A stretch of DNA of 64,000 nt from positions 164,734 through 228,733 of the forward strand of contig NZ_NSGE01000009.1 in NCBI RefSeq assembly GCF_002294985.1. The letters are read 5' to 3'. Shown in pieces: positions 16,817 through 25,451 of the stretch; position 1 is the first letter of the stretch, and each line of letters starts with the position of its first letter. Position numbers and translations under genes: made by a program. The stretch is from Mesorhizobium sp. WSM3862 (GTDB lineage: Bacteria > Pseudomonadota > Alphaproteobacteria > Rhizobiales > Rhizobiaceae). The notes under the pieces were generated by a model that saw only the letters and a list, made by a program, of their open reading frames with translations, made no database searches and was not told where the DNA came from.

Positions 16817-17533
16817 ATGAAAGAAAAGAACCTTCTTGCGGAACTCGCCGCCTATCTGTTCTCCAACTCGGACAAGGAGTCGGGCCGCACGCCGTCGGAG
16901 CGCGAGCTGGCGGAGCATTTCGCCGTCAGCCGCGGCCAGATCCGCGAGGCGCTTGCCATCCTCGAAGCGATGCGCATCGTCGAGCGCCGCGCCAAGTCCG
17001 GCATCTATATCGATACCAAGCAGGCGAGCGTGGAAGCGTTAGCGCTTTTCGCCCGCGCGGGCCTGCCGCTCGATCCGGTGCAGATCTACGAGACCGTCGA
17101 GCTGCGCAAGATCCACGAGATCAAGGCGGCCGAGCTTGCCTGCTCACGCGCCACCGAGGAGAATTTCGAGCGGCTGCGCGAGATCCTGAAGGCTTCCGAG
17201 GAGCGCATCGCCGCCGGCGAAGGCCTCGCCAAGGAAGACCGCGAGTTCCACCTCGAGATCGTGCGAGCGACCAAGAACGGCGTCTTCCACAACATCTGCA
17301 GCGTCTACTACCTGATGGGCGAGCAGCGCCTGCCGATCTATTTCAACGATCTGGAGCGCAGCATGCGCTCGCATGCCGAACACATCCAGATCTACGAGGC
17401 GCTGTTGCGCCGCGACGGCAACCTCGCCCAGGCGCTGATGAGTGCGCACCTGCAAGGGGCCGAGAGCTACTGGAAGGGGATCATCGAAGGTCGCTGGACC
17501 GAGCCGAAGAGCGCGGCGCTCGAAAGGGCTTGA
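16817..17533 (+). CDS. GntR-family regulator, FadR subgroup with FCD domain
   Basis: The 238-residue protein has a winged-helix N-terminus (TPSERELAEHFAVSRGQIREALAILEAM, residues about 25-55, quoted in parts) and an all-helical FCD ligand domain with metal-binding motif DREFHLEIVRATKN and a later HAEHIQIYEAL. FadR-group proteins bind TGGT-N3-ACCA-like palindromes, and two such sites lie upstream of its own operon. It is probably the local regulator, released by a sugar acid. ATG 16817 is chosen; a TTG at 16811 overlapping the previous stop is possible. The downstream dehydrogenase begins immediately after. Confidence 0.88.
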   Translation: MKEKNLLAELAAYLFSNSDKESGRTPSERELAEHFAVSRGQIREALAILEAMRIVERRAKSGIYIDTKQASVEALALFARAGLPLDPVQIYETVELRKIHEIKAAELACSRATEENFERLREILKASEERIAAGEGLAKEDREFHLEIVRATKNGVFHNICSVYYLMGEQRLPIYFNDLERSMRSHAEHIQIYEALLRRDGNLAQALMSAHLQGAESYWKGIIEGRWTEPKSAALERA

Positions 17534-17538
17534 GCTTC

Positions 17539-18516
17539 ATGCGCAAGATCCTGTCGACGCACCCGCTCCATCCGCGCGCGACAAGCATGCTGGCGGGAGC
17601 CGGCCGGCTGGTCGTCGCGTCCGCGCTCGATGCAAAAACACTGGCTGTCGAGGCGAACGACGCCGACATCGTCATCGTCCGAGCGCCGCTGCCGCCGGAG
17701 CTGTTCGCAGGCGCGTCCCTGCTGCGCGCTGCGATCCGCCATGGCGCGGGGCTGGACATGATCCCGGTCGAGGCGGCCACCGCCGCCGGCGTCCTAGTGG
17801 CGAACGTGCCGGCCGTCAATGCCCGCTCGGTGGCCGAACATGTAATGTTCACGGCGCTCGCGCTGCTCAGGCGCTTCCGCATGATGGATCGCGACCTGCG
17901 CGCCAAGGGCTGGCTCGCCGGGCGCGAGCACGCCAATTCGACCAGCGAGCTCGCCGGCAAGACGATCGGCATTGTCGGCCTCGGCGCCGTCGGCCAGGCC
18001 GTCGGCCACATCGCCGCGCACGGCTTCGACCTCAAGGTCGTGGCGACGACGCGCAGCCTGCGCCCGGCGCCCGAGCGCGTCGGTTTCCTGTCGATAGACG
18101 CGCTGGTCGAGCAGAGCGACATCATCGTGCTCTGCTGCCCGCTGACCGAGGAGACGCGCGGCCTGATCAGCCGCGAGCGCATCGCCCGCATGAAGCCCAA
18201 TGCGCTGTTGATCAATGTCTCGCGCGGGCCGGTGGTCGATGACGAGGCGCTGATTGAAGCGCTGCGAAAAGGCCGTATCGGCGGTGCGGCGCTCGACGTC
18301 TTTGCGACCCAGCCGCTGCCGCCGAGCCATCCCTATTTCAGCTTCGACAACGTCATCATCACTCCGCATATGGCCGGCATCACCGAGGAATCGATGATGC
18401 GCATGGGCGTCGGCGCTGCGAACGAGGCCTTGCTGGTGCTTGCCGACAAGCTGCCGGTCAACCTGCGGAACCCGGAAGTGATCGAGCGTTACCGCCGGCG
18501 CTTTCCGGCCGACTGA
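17539..18516 (+). CDS. D-isomer-specific 2-hydroxyacid dehydrogenase with Gln at the catalytic Glu position
   Basis: This 325-residue protein has the phosphoglycerate-dehydrogenase-like two-domain layout. The Rossmann motif GIVGLGAVGQAVG is at residues 144-156, catalytic Arg229 is in NVSRGPVVDD and catalytic His277 in ITPHMAG. The third residue of the triad, Glu in the usual DVFxxEP motif, is Gln258 here (DVFATQPLPP); formate dehydrogenase uses a Gln-His pair at this place. It may reduce or oxidise a 2-hydroxy acid derived from the enolase-superfamily product. ATG 17539 is preferred; a TTG at 17530 overlaps the GntR stop. Confidence 0.85.
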   Translation: MRKILSTHPLHPRATSMLAGAGRLVVASALDAKTLAVEANDADIVIVRAPLPPELFAGASLLRAAIRHGAGLDMIPVEAATAAGVLVANVPAVNARSVAEHVMFTALALLRRFRMMDRDLRAKGWLAGREHANSTSELAGKTIGIVGLGAVGQAVGHIAAHGFDLKVVATTRSLRPAPERVGFLSIDALVEQSDIIVLCCPLTEETRGLISRERIARMKPNALLINVSRGPVVDDEALIEALRKGRIGGAALDVFATQPLPPSHPYFSFDNVIITPHMAGITEESMMRMGVGAANEALLVLADKLPVNLRNPEVIERYRRRFPAD

Positions 18517-18535
18517 TTGCGCCGCAGCCACCACC

Positions 18536-19831
18536 TCAACCGCTCAGCAAAGCCTCCACCGCGGCAGCAATTCCGAGCAGACGTCGGTCGTGCCCATGCC
18601 TCGCCACCAGCATCAGCCCAGCCGGCAGCTTCGTGCCCGGCATCGGCAGCGAGATCGCACAGAGATCGAACTGGTTGGGGACCTGCGTGTTGCGCAGGAG
18701 CAAGCCTTCCGTCCTGTCGCGTAGCGCTTCGTCGCCGGCCATCGCCGCGATCGACGGCGCGACCATCGGCACGGTCGGCAGAGCAAGCGCGTCGACCGCT
18801 TGCAGCCGTTCCGTCATGGCCGCGACCAGTTCCGCCCGGCGACGGATTGTCCTGATATAGGCGGAAGCGGGAACCGTCAGCGCGCGCGACAAAGGCCCGC
18901 TGACATGTGGGTCCACGGGCACCGAGGCGCCGGTCGCCAGCCAGTCGGCATGCACCTCCGCACCCTCCATCGACGCGATCGAGGCGCGCACGGTCGCCGC
19001 GCGCATCCCGCCGATAAGGTCATCGATCGACAGATCGGCGACGCGTGCGCCTGCCCGCTCCATTTGGCCGGTGCAGGCCTCAAAGGCCGCGGCGACCTCG
19101 GCTAGCGTGTCGTCGAACAGCCGGCCGCGCGGAACGCCGATGCGCAGACCGGCGAGCGGGATCGGCTGGAGGGGAACCGGCTCCTCCCCCGCCATGATCG
19201 CGTCGGCAACCGCGCAATCAGCGACGCTGCGGGCGAGCGGACCGATCGAATCCAGTGTCGCCGACAAGGGAAACGCGCCGTCCAAGGACACGCGCCGGGC
19301 CGTCGGCTTGAAGCCGACGACGCCGTTGAGCGAGGCCGGGATGCGCACCGAGCCGCCCGTGTCCGAGCCGATCGAGATCTGGCTGCTGCCTTCGCCTACC
19401 GCAACGCCGGCGCCGGATGAAGAACCGCCCGGGATCAGGCTGGCATCCGCCGCATTGCCCGGTGTGCCGTAGTGCAGGTTGTCGCCGATCGCGGTGAAGG
19501 CGAATTCGGTCATGTTGGTCTTGCCGAGGATCACCGCGCCCGCCTGGCGCAGCCGGCGTACGATCGCCGCGTCCTGCGCGGCGGGCTGAGCACCGGCGAG
19601 CATCAGCGAGCCTGCCCGGGTCGGCTCGCCGGCGACATCGAACAGATCCTTGATCGACACGACCACGCCATCGAGCGGCCCGAGGCAGACGCCGGCTCTT
19701 TGCCGCGCGTCGGCTGCATCCGCTGCGGCGAGCGCCGCTTGGGTATATAGCTTGACGTAGACCTTTTCGTCAGCCGCGCGATTGGCAAGACGTGACAGGA
19801 TCATTTCGAGACGGTCGCGCACGGATTGCAT
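18536..19831 (-). CDS. Amidase-signature-family hydrolase
   Basis: The 431-residue protein carries the amidase signature: Lys61 (VSIKDLFDVAG), the Gly/Ser-rich loop PGGSSSGAGVAVG with the cis-serine among Ser137-139, and the nucleophile Ser161 in GSDTGGSVRIPAS. It hydrolyses an amide bond of an unknown small substrate; the family also includes GatA and indoleacetamide or allophanate hydrolases. GatB and GatC are not adjacent, so it is not the tRNA amidotransferase. ATG 19831 (MQSVRDRLEMIL) is chosen over an upstream start that adds 25 atypical residues. It stands alone, convergent with the hydroxyacid dehydrogenase gene. Confidence 0.88.
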   Translation of the reverse strand: MQSVRDRLEMILSRLANRAADEKVYVKLYTQAALAAADAADARQRAGVCLGPLDGVVVSIKDLFDVAGEPTRAGSLMLAGAQPAAQDAAIVRRLRQAGAVILGKTNMTEFAFTAIGDNLHYGTPGNAADASLIPGGSSSGAGVAVGEGSSQISIGSDTGGSVRIPASLNGVVGFKPTARRVSLDGAFPLSATLDSIGPLARSVADCAVADAIMAGEEPVPLQPIPLAGLRIGVPRGRLFDDTLAEVAAAFEACTGQMERAGARVADLSIDDLIGGMRAATVRASIASMEGAEVHADWLATGASVPVDPHVSGPLSRALTVPASAYIRTIRRRAELVAAMTERLQAVDALALPTVPMVAPSIAAMAGDEALRDRTEGLLLRNTQVPNQFDLCAISLPMPGTKLPAGLMLVARHGHDRRLLGIAAAVEALLSG

Positions 19832-19944
19832 GTCGATGTCGGACTCCGCAAGGATGCAACGTCTTTTAAGGCAGCCGATTTGGCTAGCGGATGGATAACC
19901 CGGCAAGGGTGCCTTTGCACCTGCCAGCGATAGGAAAGAGACTG

Positions 19945-20292
19945 ATGCTGTACAAAGGCAGTTGCCACTGCGGCAAGGTGGCTTTCGAGGTCGCAGGCGA
20001 GCTCGGCGGCGCCGTGCGCTGCAACTGCTCGATCTGCGCGCGCAAGGGAGCGCTGCTTTGGGCCGTGCCGCACGCCAGCATGCGCCTGGTTGCCTGGGCC
20101 GACGACCTCGGCAAATATACCTTCGGCAAGGGCTTGATCGCGCATCGCTTCTGCCGGACTTGCGGCATCCATCCCTTCGCCGAGGATGTCAGGCAAGGCA
20201 GCGAGCGCAGCGCCTACATCAACATCAATTGCCTCGACGGCATCGATCACGCCGCCATCGAGGTATTCGAGTTCGACGGCCGCTCGGCTTAG
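19945..20292 (+). CDS. GFA-domain (CENP-V/glutathione-dependent formaldehyde-activating-like) zinc protein
   Basis: This 115-residue protein starts MLYKGSCHCGKVAFEV and contains the complete cysteine set of the GFA fold: CHCG, CNCSICARKG and FCRTCGIHPF. The two zinc sites are therefore intact. Family members include the disputed glutathione-dependent formaldehyde-activating enzyme, but most have no known role. AGGAAAGAG precedes ATG 19945, so a longer upstream frame is rejected. It is a single gene, divergent from the amidase, and a 35-base hairpin follows the stop. Confidence 0.88.
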   Translation: MLYKGSCHCGKVAFEVAGELGGAVRCNCSICARKGALLWAVPHASMRLVAWADDLGKYTFGKGLIAHRFCRTCGIHPFAEDVRQGSERSAYININCLDGIDHAAIEVFEFDGRSA

Positions 20293-20310
20293 TCCAGACT
20301 GCATCGCTCT

Positions 20311-20345
20311 GCCGACAAGCCGGCCGTACCGGCTGGCTTGTCGGC
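20311..20345. terminator. Bidirectional hairpin between convergent GFA and MFS genes
   Basis: GCCGACAAGCC pairs with GGCTTGTCGGC, and the interior GGCCGTACCGGC extends the stem. No T-run follows on either side. Its place between two convergent stop codons makes it a likely shared transcription stop. Confidence 0.65.
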
Positions 20346-20351
20346 CCAAGG

Positions 20352-21566
20352 TTAATCAACCTGTTTCGGCCCGACGGCGAAAGTCACCAGCGCCGCGAGC
20401 AGCGTTGCCATGGCACCGTAGCCGAATGCGCTGGCGACGCCGGCATGGTCGACCAGCAGGCCGCCGAAGACTGCGCCCAGCGCGATCGCCACCTGGAACG
20501 TCGCGACCATCAGGCCGCCGGCGCTCTCGGCCTGGTCGGGAGCGGCGCGCACCAGCCAAGTCTGCAGCCCGACCGGCACCGCGCCGAAGGCAAAGCCCCA
20601 TGCTGCAACTGCGATCGCTGCAATCACCGGTGAAGCGCCGATGGTGAGCATGGCAAGCGCCGACAGCGCGATCAGCAGCGGCGCCAATCCGACCGCAAGC
20701 TTCAGATTGCGCTCGGCCAGGAAGGCGCCGGCGAAATTGCCGAAGAAGCCGCCGATGCCATAGGCGAGCAGCACCAGCGAGATGGTCTCGATCGGCATGA
20801 CCGGCACCGTCTCCAGGAATGGCCGCACATAGGTGAAGCCGGCAAACTGTCCCGAGGCGACGAGCAGCACGACCAGCAGGGCGATGCGGATCGTCCGCCG
20901 CTTCAGTACCTCGATCAGCGTGCGAAAGCTCGCCACGGCCGTCGGCGGCAGGCTGGGGATGGTGGCAAGCTGTACGAGCAGCGTCAGCGCGCCGACGACC
21001 GCCGCGATCATGAAGGCCGTGCGCCAGCCCCAGATGTCGCCGACATAGGCGCCGACCGGCGCCGCGGTGACGGTCGCCACCGATACGCCGGTCAGGATGA
21101 TCGACATGGCGCGCGGCATCAGCCGCATCGGCACCAGCCGCATCGCCATGGCGGCCGACATCGACCAGAAGCCGCCCAGCGCGACGCCCAGGACCACGCG
21201 GGCCAGAAGCAGCATCGTGAGCGAGGAGGCGAAGGCGGCAAGCAGGTTGGAGACGATCAGAAGCACGGTGAGCAGCCACATGACCAGCCTGCGGTCCAGC
21301 CGCTTGGTGACGATGGCCATCGTGGGTGCTGCGATCGCGCCGACGACGGCCGTCGCCGTCACGGCCTGGCCGGCGGCGCCTTCGCTGACGCCGAGATCCT
21401 GCGCCAGCCGCGTCAGCAGGCTGGCGGGCAGAAATTCGGCTGTCACCAAGCCAAACACGCCGAGCGCCAGCGAGACCACCGCGCCCCATACAGGCTCGCT
21501 TCGCTCCTCGGCTTCGGTTCTATCGAGAACGGCGGCATCGATGACGCCTGTGGCGGGTTCGGTCAT
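20352..21566 (-). CDS. Major facilitator superfamily exporter (DHA1-like)
   Basis: The 404-residue protein has about twelve membrane segments beginning at WGAVVSLALGVFGLVTAEFL, where the ALGVFGLVTAEFLPASLL block is typical of the DHA1 group that includes sugar efflux and NepI-type nucleoside exporters. A motif-A-like loop, APTMAIVTKRLDRR, follows helix 2. Substrate unknown. GGAG lies nine bases before ATG 21566. It is divergent from an AraC-type regulator 136 bases away, which probably controls it. A longer frame from 21623 is rejected because it adds a polar, unconserved leader. Confidence 0.88.
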   Translation of the reverse strand: MTEPATGVIDAAVLDRTEAEERSEPVWGAVVSLALGVFGLVTAEFLPASLLTRLAQDLGVSEGAAGQAVTATAVVGAIAAPTMAIVTKRLDRRLVMWLLTVLLIVSNLLAAFASSLTMLLLARVVLGVALGGFWSMSAAMAMRLVPMRLMPRAMSIILTGVSVATVTAAPVGAYVGDIWGWRTAFMIAAVVGALTLLVQLATIPSLPPTAVASFRTLIEVLKRRTIRIALLVVLLVASGQFAGFTYVRPFLETVPVMPIETISLVLLAYGIGGFFGNFAGAFLAERNLKLAVGLAPLLIALSALAMLTIGASPVIAAIAVAAWGFAFGAVPVGLQTWLVRAAPDQAESAGGLMVATFQVAIALGAVFGGLLVDHAGVASAFGYGAMATLLAALVTFAVGPKQVD

Positions 21567-21685
21567 GGGAAAATCTCCGATCTGTTTTGCGGCGCCACTT
21601 GAGACCGCCAGTTCGGGATCCACCCGTTACACGCCCGGCGCGCGACGCTGCAGTGCAACATAGGGAGTGACCGGCTGGAGTTTCC

Positions 21686-21706
21686 ATGCTAGAAACGCCG
21701 GAATGA
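21686..21706 (+). CDS. Six-codon leader ORF overlapping the AraC start
   Basis: ATG CTA GAA ACG CCG GAA TGA encodes MLETPE. CTGGAG lies six bases upstream. Its stop TGA overlaps the ATG of the AraC gene (ATGA at 21703), a layout that couples translation of the two. It may be a translational regulator of the AraC gene or a coincidence in a short stretch. Confidence 0.3.
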   Translation: MLETPE

Positions 21707-22671
21707 ATTACAATTCGTCCAAAACCACATTCCCGGCCTCCGGCGATCCGCTGACCGACATGCTGCGCGGATTGCGGCTCGACGGCGTCGACTATGGCCG
21801 CTGCGTGCTGGGCGAACCGTGGGCCGTTTCCTTCCCCGCGCAGAAGGCGGCGCGGTTCCATTTCATCGGCCAGCAGGGCTGCTGGCTATTCTCGCCGGCC
21901 AAGGAATGGATCGAGCTCTCGGTCGGCGACGCGCTCTTGATCCCGCGTGGCGGCGAGCATGTGCTGGCGAGCGCGCCGGGCGTTCCGCCCGTGCCGATCG
22001 GCCGCTACACGATCGAGCCGGTCTGCGAGAACATCTATGACGTCTCCAACGGCTGCGACGGCTGCAAGACCTTGCTGTTTTGCGGCAGCATGCATTTCAA
22101 TCTCGACGGCTCGCATCCGCTGCTCGACATGATGCCCGACCTGATGCAAGCGCATAAGCTGATGGCGAACGCCCCGGGCATCCAGCATCTGCTCGATGCG
22201 ATGGCCGGCGAGGTGACGATGGACCGGGTCGGCTCCGGCGGCATTCTCGCCCGCTTGGCTGACGTGCTCGCCGCCACAATCATCCGCTCCTGGGTAGAGA
22301 ACGGCTGCGGCGACGCGACCGGATGGATCGCCGCGGTCCGCAATCCCGACGTCGGCAAGGTGCTCGCCGCTATTCATCTGCAGCCCGACCGCGATTGGAC
22401 GGTGGCGGCCCTGGCCCGATTGATGGGCGCGTCTCGCTCCGCCTTCGCGCAGCGCTTCGCCACCGTGGTCGGCGAGACGCCGGCCAAATATGTGCTGCGC
22501 GTGCGCATGCATCAGGCACGGCAATGGCTCGCCCGCGACGGGCTGCGGGTGTCTGTCGTGGCGGCGAAACTGGCCTACGATTCGGAAGCTTCCTTCAGCC
22601 GCGCCTTCAAGCGGGTGATGGGTGTCGCGCCGAGCCATCTGCGCAACGGCGGCGGCGGCGAGCCATTCTGA
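21703..22671 (+). CDS. AraC-family transcriptional regulator with cupin-type sensor domain
   Basis: This 322-residue regulator has an N-terminal cupin-like sensor (AVSFPAQKAARFHFIGQQG in parts, then DALLIPRGGEHVL) and two C-terminal helix-turn-helix units: WTVAALARLMGASRSAFAQRF and VSVVAAKLAYDSEASFSRAF, followed by VMGVAPSHLR. It resembles the large rhizobial group of cupin_6 AraC regulators usually divergent from an exporter or an oxidoreductase. It faces away from the MFS gene, its probable target. ATG 21703 is chosen; an in-frame GTG at 21667 would add 12 residues. Confidence 0.88.
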   Translation: MNYNSSKTTFPASGDPLTDMLRGLRLDGVDYGRCVLGEPWAVSFPAQKAARFHFIGQQGCWLFSPAKEWIELSVGDALLIPRGGEHVLASAPGVPPVPIGRYTIEPVCENIYDVSNGCDGCKTLLFCGSMHFNLDGSHPLLDMMPDLMQAHKLMANAPGIQHLLDAMAGEVTMDRVGSGGILARLADVLAATIIRSWVENGCGDATGWIAAVRNPDVGKVLAAIHLQPDRDWTVAALARLMGASRSAFAQRFATVVGETPAKYVLRVRMHQARQWLARDGLRVSVVAAKLAYDSEASFSRAFKRVMGVAPSHLRNGGGGEPF

Positions 22672-22779
22672 CAGGGCGTTCAGGTCGCTGCCACGCTGGA
22701 GGAATTGCCAAGTCTTTTGGACGACGCGTCATTCTTCACCGACAGGGATTGCCTAAGCTGACCGCAGGAGGAACCGCTC

Positions 22780-23211
22780 ATGGCTAACCAACTCGCAGCG
22801 CTTGCGCTCGCCGCGCTCACCATCTCTCCTGGACAGGCATTCGGCCTTGAAGACAGCTATCTGACGGCCGACAAGATCCCTTATGTCGTCGAAGCGCCGG
22901 ACCAGCCGCAGCGCCTCGGCCCGCTATGGGGCTCGCGAGCCGAGGGCGCGGCCGGCACGCTGCTCAAATTTCCCGGCAACTGGCGCGCGCCGGTCCACGC
23001 GCACACCGCCGACTATCGCGCCGTGGTCATCAAGGGGCTCTGGGCGCATTGGCAGATCCAAGGCGGCGAGGCGACCAAGGTCGAGCTGCCGCCGGGCTCC
23101 TACTGGACTCAGAAAGCCAACGAGATGCATGACGATGCCTGCCTGTCCGACACCGAATGCGTGATCCTGCTGATCAACGACACGCCCTACGAGACCTATC
23201 TGCCGAAGTAA
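22780..23211 (+). CDS. Exported cupin-domain protein (DUF4437-like)
   Basis: The 143-residue product begins with a probable signal peptide (residues 1-22, AALALAALTISPGQAFG). The rest is a cupin with histidines in WRAPVHAHTADYRAVVIKG and a later acidic/histidine pair in KANEMHDDACLSDTE, matching the DUF4437 pattern. Function is unknown; periplasmic location is inferred. AGGAGGAACC precedes ATG 22780. It follows the AraC gene by 108 bases and may be a second target of that regulator. Confidence 0.75.
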   Translation: MANQLAALALAALTISPGQAFGLEDSYLTADKIPYVVEAPDQPQRLGPLWGSRAEGAAGTLLKFPGNWRAPVHAHTADYRAVVIKGLWAHWQIQGGEATKVELPPGSYWTQKANEMHDDACLSDTECVILLINDTPYETYLPK

Positions 23212-23244
23212 GTGCAGGCCGATAGCAATCGGCCGGTCCGCCCG

Positions 23245-24348
23245 CTATCCGGCGTGCCGCAAGCTGACGCCGCTGCCCTTATCGAACAGCACCACCTTGT
23301 CCGCGTTCCAGGCAAAGCGGACCGGCTGTTCGATCTCGACACTGGTCCTCGCCGGCACCGTGGCGCGCAGCATCGTGTCGCCGACCCTCAGCGTCACAAT
23401 CTTTTCGACGCCGTGGTTCTCGACATCGTGGACGCGGGCCTCGACCGGCGCGCCGCCTTCCAGGTAGACGTCCTCCGGACGGATGCCGAAGACGAGCGGG
23501 CGACCGTCGGTCGCGCCCCCCATCTTTAGCCCCCAAGAAGCCCTGGCCCCCCCGCCAACCGGCAATTCGAAACTCATCGGCGCCATCACCGCGCGGTCGT
23601 CGACCAGCGTGCCGTCGATGAGGTTCATCGGCGGCGAGCCGACGAAGCTTGCGACATAGGTATCGCGCGGATTGTTGTAGATCTCCTGCGGCGTGCCGGT
23701 CTGAACGATGCGGCCATGGTTCAGCACGCCGACCTTGTCGCCCATCGACATCGCTTCGATCTGGTCGTGGGTGACGAACAGGAAGGTGGCACCGAGCTGC
23801 ATCTGCAGGTTCTTCAATTCCGTGCGCAGCGCCTCGCGTAGCTTGGCGTCGAGCGCCGACAGCGGCTCGTCCATCAGGAACACGCGTGGTTTGCGCACGA
23901 TCGCGCGGCCGATCGAGACTCGCTGCATCTCGCCACCGGAGAGCCGGTCGGTCTTGCGGTCGAGCAGGTGCTCGATGCGCAGCGTGCGGGCGGCGCGCGC
24001 GACGCGGTCCTTGATCTCGGCATCCGGCAGCCGGCGGATCTTTGGCTTCAGCGGAAACTCGAGATTCTGCCGCACCGTGTAGCGCGGATAGAGCGAATAT
24101 TGCTGCAGCACCAAGGCCACGTCGCGCTCGGCCGCGCTCCAGTCGGCGACGTCGACGCCGTCGATGAAGACCTGGCCCTCGGTCGGTTTCTCGAGGCCGG
24201 CGATCATCCGGAGCGTCGTCGTCTTGCCGGCGCCGGTTTCGCCCAAAAGCACGAAGAACTCGCCATCGGCGATATCGAGGTTGAGACCCGTCAGCGCGGT
24301 ATGGCCGCCGAACTTCTTGGTGATGTTCTTCAGTTCGATATGGGCCAT
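23245..24348 (-). CDS. ATPase of a CUT1 sugar ABC importer (first of two)
   Basis: This 367-residue UgpC/MalK-type ATPase has Walker A GETGAGKTT (residues 36-44), signature LSGGEMQRVSIGRAI, Walker B VFLMDEPLSALD and THDQIEAMSM. The C-terminal part (about residues 235-367) is an OB-like regulatory domain with FGIRPEDVYLEGG. It is the last gene of the operon. Its ATG overlaps the stop of the second ATPase gene by one base. Two different ATPases in one CUT1 operon, as in glycerol-type GlpS/GlpT importers of rhizobia, suggest a heterodimer. Confidence 0.92.
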   Translation of the reverse strand: MAHIELKNITKKFGGHTALTGLNLDIADGEFFVLLGETGAGKTTTLRMIAGLEKPTEGQVFIDGVDVADWSAAERDVALVLQQYSLYPRYTVRQNLEFPLKPKIRRLPDAEIKDRVARAARTLRIEHLLDRKTDRLSGGEMQRVSIGRAIVRKPRVFLMDEPLSALDAKLREALRTELKNLQMQLGATFLFVTHDQIEAMSMGDKVGVLNHGRIVQTGTPQEIYNNPRDTYVASFVGSPPMNLIDGTLVDDRAVMAPMSFELPVGGGARASWGLKMGGATDGRPLVFGIRPEDVYLEGGAPVEARVHDVENHGVEKIVTLRVGDTMLRATVPARTSVEIEQPVRFAWNADKVVLFDKGSGVSLRHAG

Positions 24349-25451
24349 TACAGCCTTACTCCCAGCGACTTGCCGCTTGCCGTGTCGAAGAAATGCGCCT
24401 GCTCGGGGTCGATGCGGGCATGAACCTTCTCGCCCGGACCCGACACGTAGCCGGCCTTGGTGCGGGCGCGCAGCATCTTGGAGCCGACCTTGAGGTCGAC
24501 AATGTCGAAGGAGCCGAGCGGCTCGATAATTTGCGCTTCGACCGGCACGTAGCCAGGAGCGGCATCATGCCGGACGAGCACGCCTTCCGGACGGATGCCG
24601 AGCGTCAAGCCACCATTGGAATGCCCGTTGAGCCTGGAGAGGAGCTCGCGCGGGAACTCGAAACCCGTCGGCGCACCGCCGACGGTGACGGAGGCGGCGC
24701 CGGCCTGATCGGTGACGCTCGCCTCGGCGATGTTCATCACCGGGCTGCCGACGAATTGCGCCACGAACAGGTTTGCCGGATGCGAGTAGACCTCGTCCGG
24801 CGTGCCGACCTGCTGGATGAAGCCCTCGTGCATGATGACGATGCGGTCGGCCAGACTCATCGCCTCGATCTGGTCGTGGGTGACATAAATCGTGGTCGAT
24901 CCCTGCTTGATGTGCAGCCGCTTGATCTCGGCCCGCATTTCTTCGCGCAGCTTGGCGTCCAGCGCGCCGATCGGCTCATCCATCAGCATCGCCTTCGGCC
25001 GCCGCACCAGCGCGCGGCCGATCGCCACGCGTTGCATGTCGCCGCCCGAAAGCGCAGACGGCCGCTTGTCGAGCAGGTCGGTGATCCGCAACACCCTTGC
25101 GATTTCGCGCACCGAGGTGTCGACTTCACTGCTGCTCATCCGCGTGGCCCGCAACGGAAAGGCGATGTTCTCGAACACCGTCATATGCGGATAGAGCGAG
25201 AAGGACTGGAACACCATGGCGATGTCGCGGTCTGCAGCTTTCAGATGCTGCACCGCCTGGCCGTCGATCAGGATGTCGCCCTTATCGATCGTCTCGAGCC
25301 CGGCAATCGCGCGCAACGTCGTCGTCTTGCCGCAGCCCGACTGTCCAAGCAGCACGATGAACTCGTTGTCGGCGATGGCGAGGTTCAGATTATGGATGAC
25401 CTGGACCGCACCAAAGAATTTCTCGATGCCGCGAAGTTCGATCTGCGTCAC
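24348..25451 (-). CDS. ATPase of a CUT1 sugar ABC importer (second of two)
   Basis: The 367-residue protein has Walker A GQSGCGKTT (residues 36-44), signature LSGGDMQRVAIGRAL, Walker B AMLMDEPIGALD and VTHDQIEAMSL. The C-terminal regulatory domain contains LTLGIRPEGVLVRHD. It differs clearly from the adjacent ATPase, so the pair are old paralogues and not a recent duplication. Its start overlaps the stop of the small membrane protein gene by four bases. Confidence 0.92.
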   Translation of the reverse strand: MTQIELRGIEKFFGAVQVIHNLNLAIADNEFIVLLGQSGCGKTTTLRAIAGLETIDKGDILIDGQAVQHLKAADRDIAMVFQSFSLYPHMTVFENIAFPLRATRMSSSEVDTSVREIARVLRITDLLDKRPSALSGGDMQRVAIGRALVRRPKAMLMDEPIGALDAKLREEMRAEIKRLHIKQGSTTIYVTHDQIEAMSLADRIVIMHEGFIQQVGTPDEVYSHPANLFVAQFVGSPVMNIAEASVTDQAGAASVTVGGAPTGFEFPRELLSRLNGHSNGGLTLGIRPEGVLVRHDAAPGYVPVEAQIIEPLGSFDIVDLKVGSKMLRARTKAGYVSGPGEKVHARIDPEQAHFFDTASGKSLGVRL

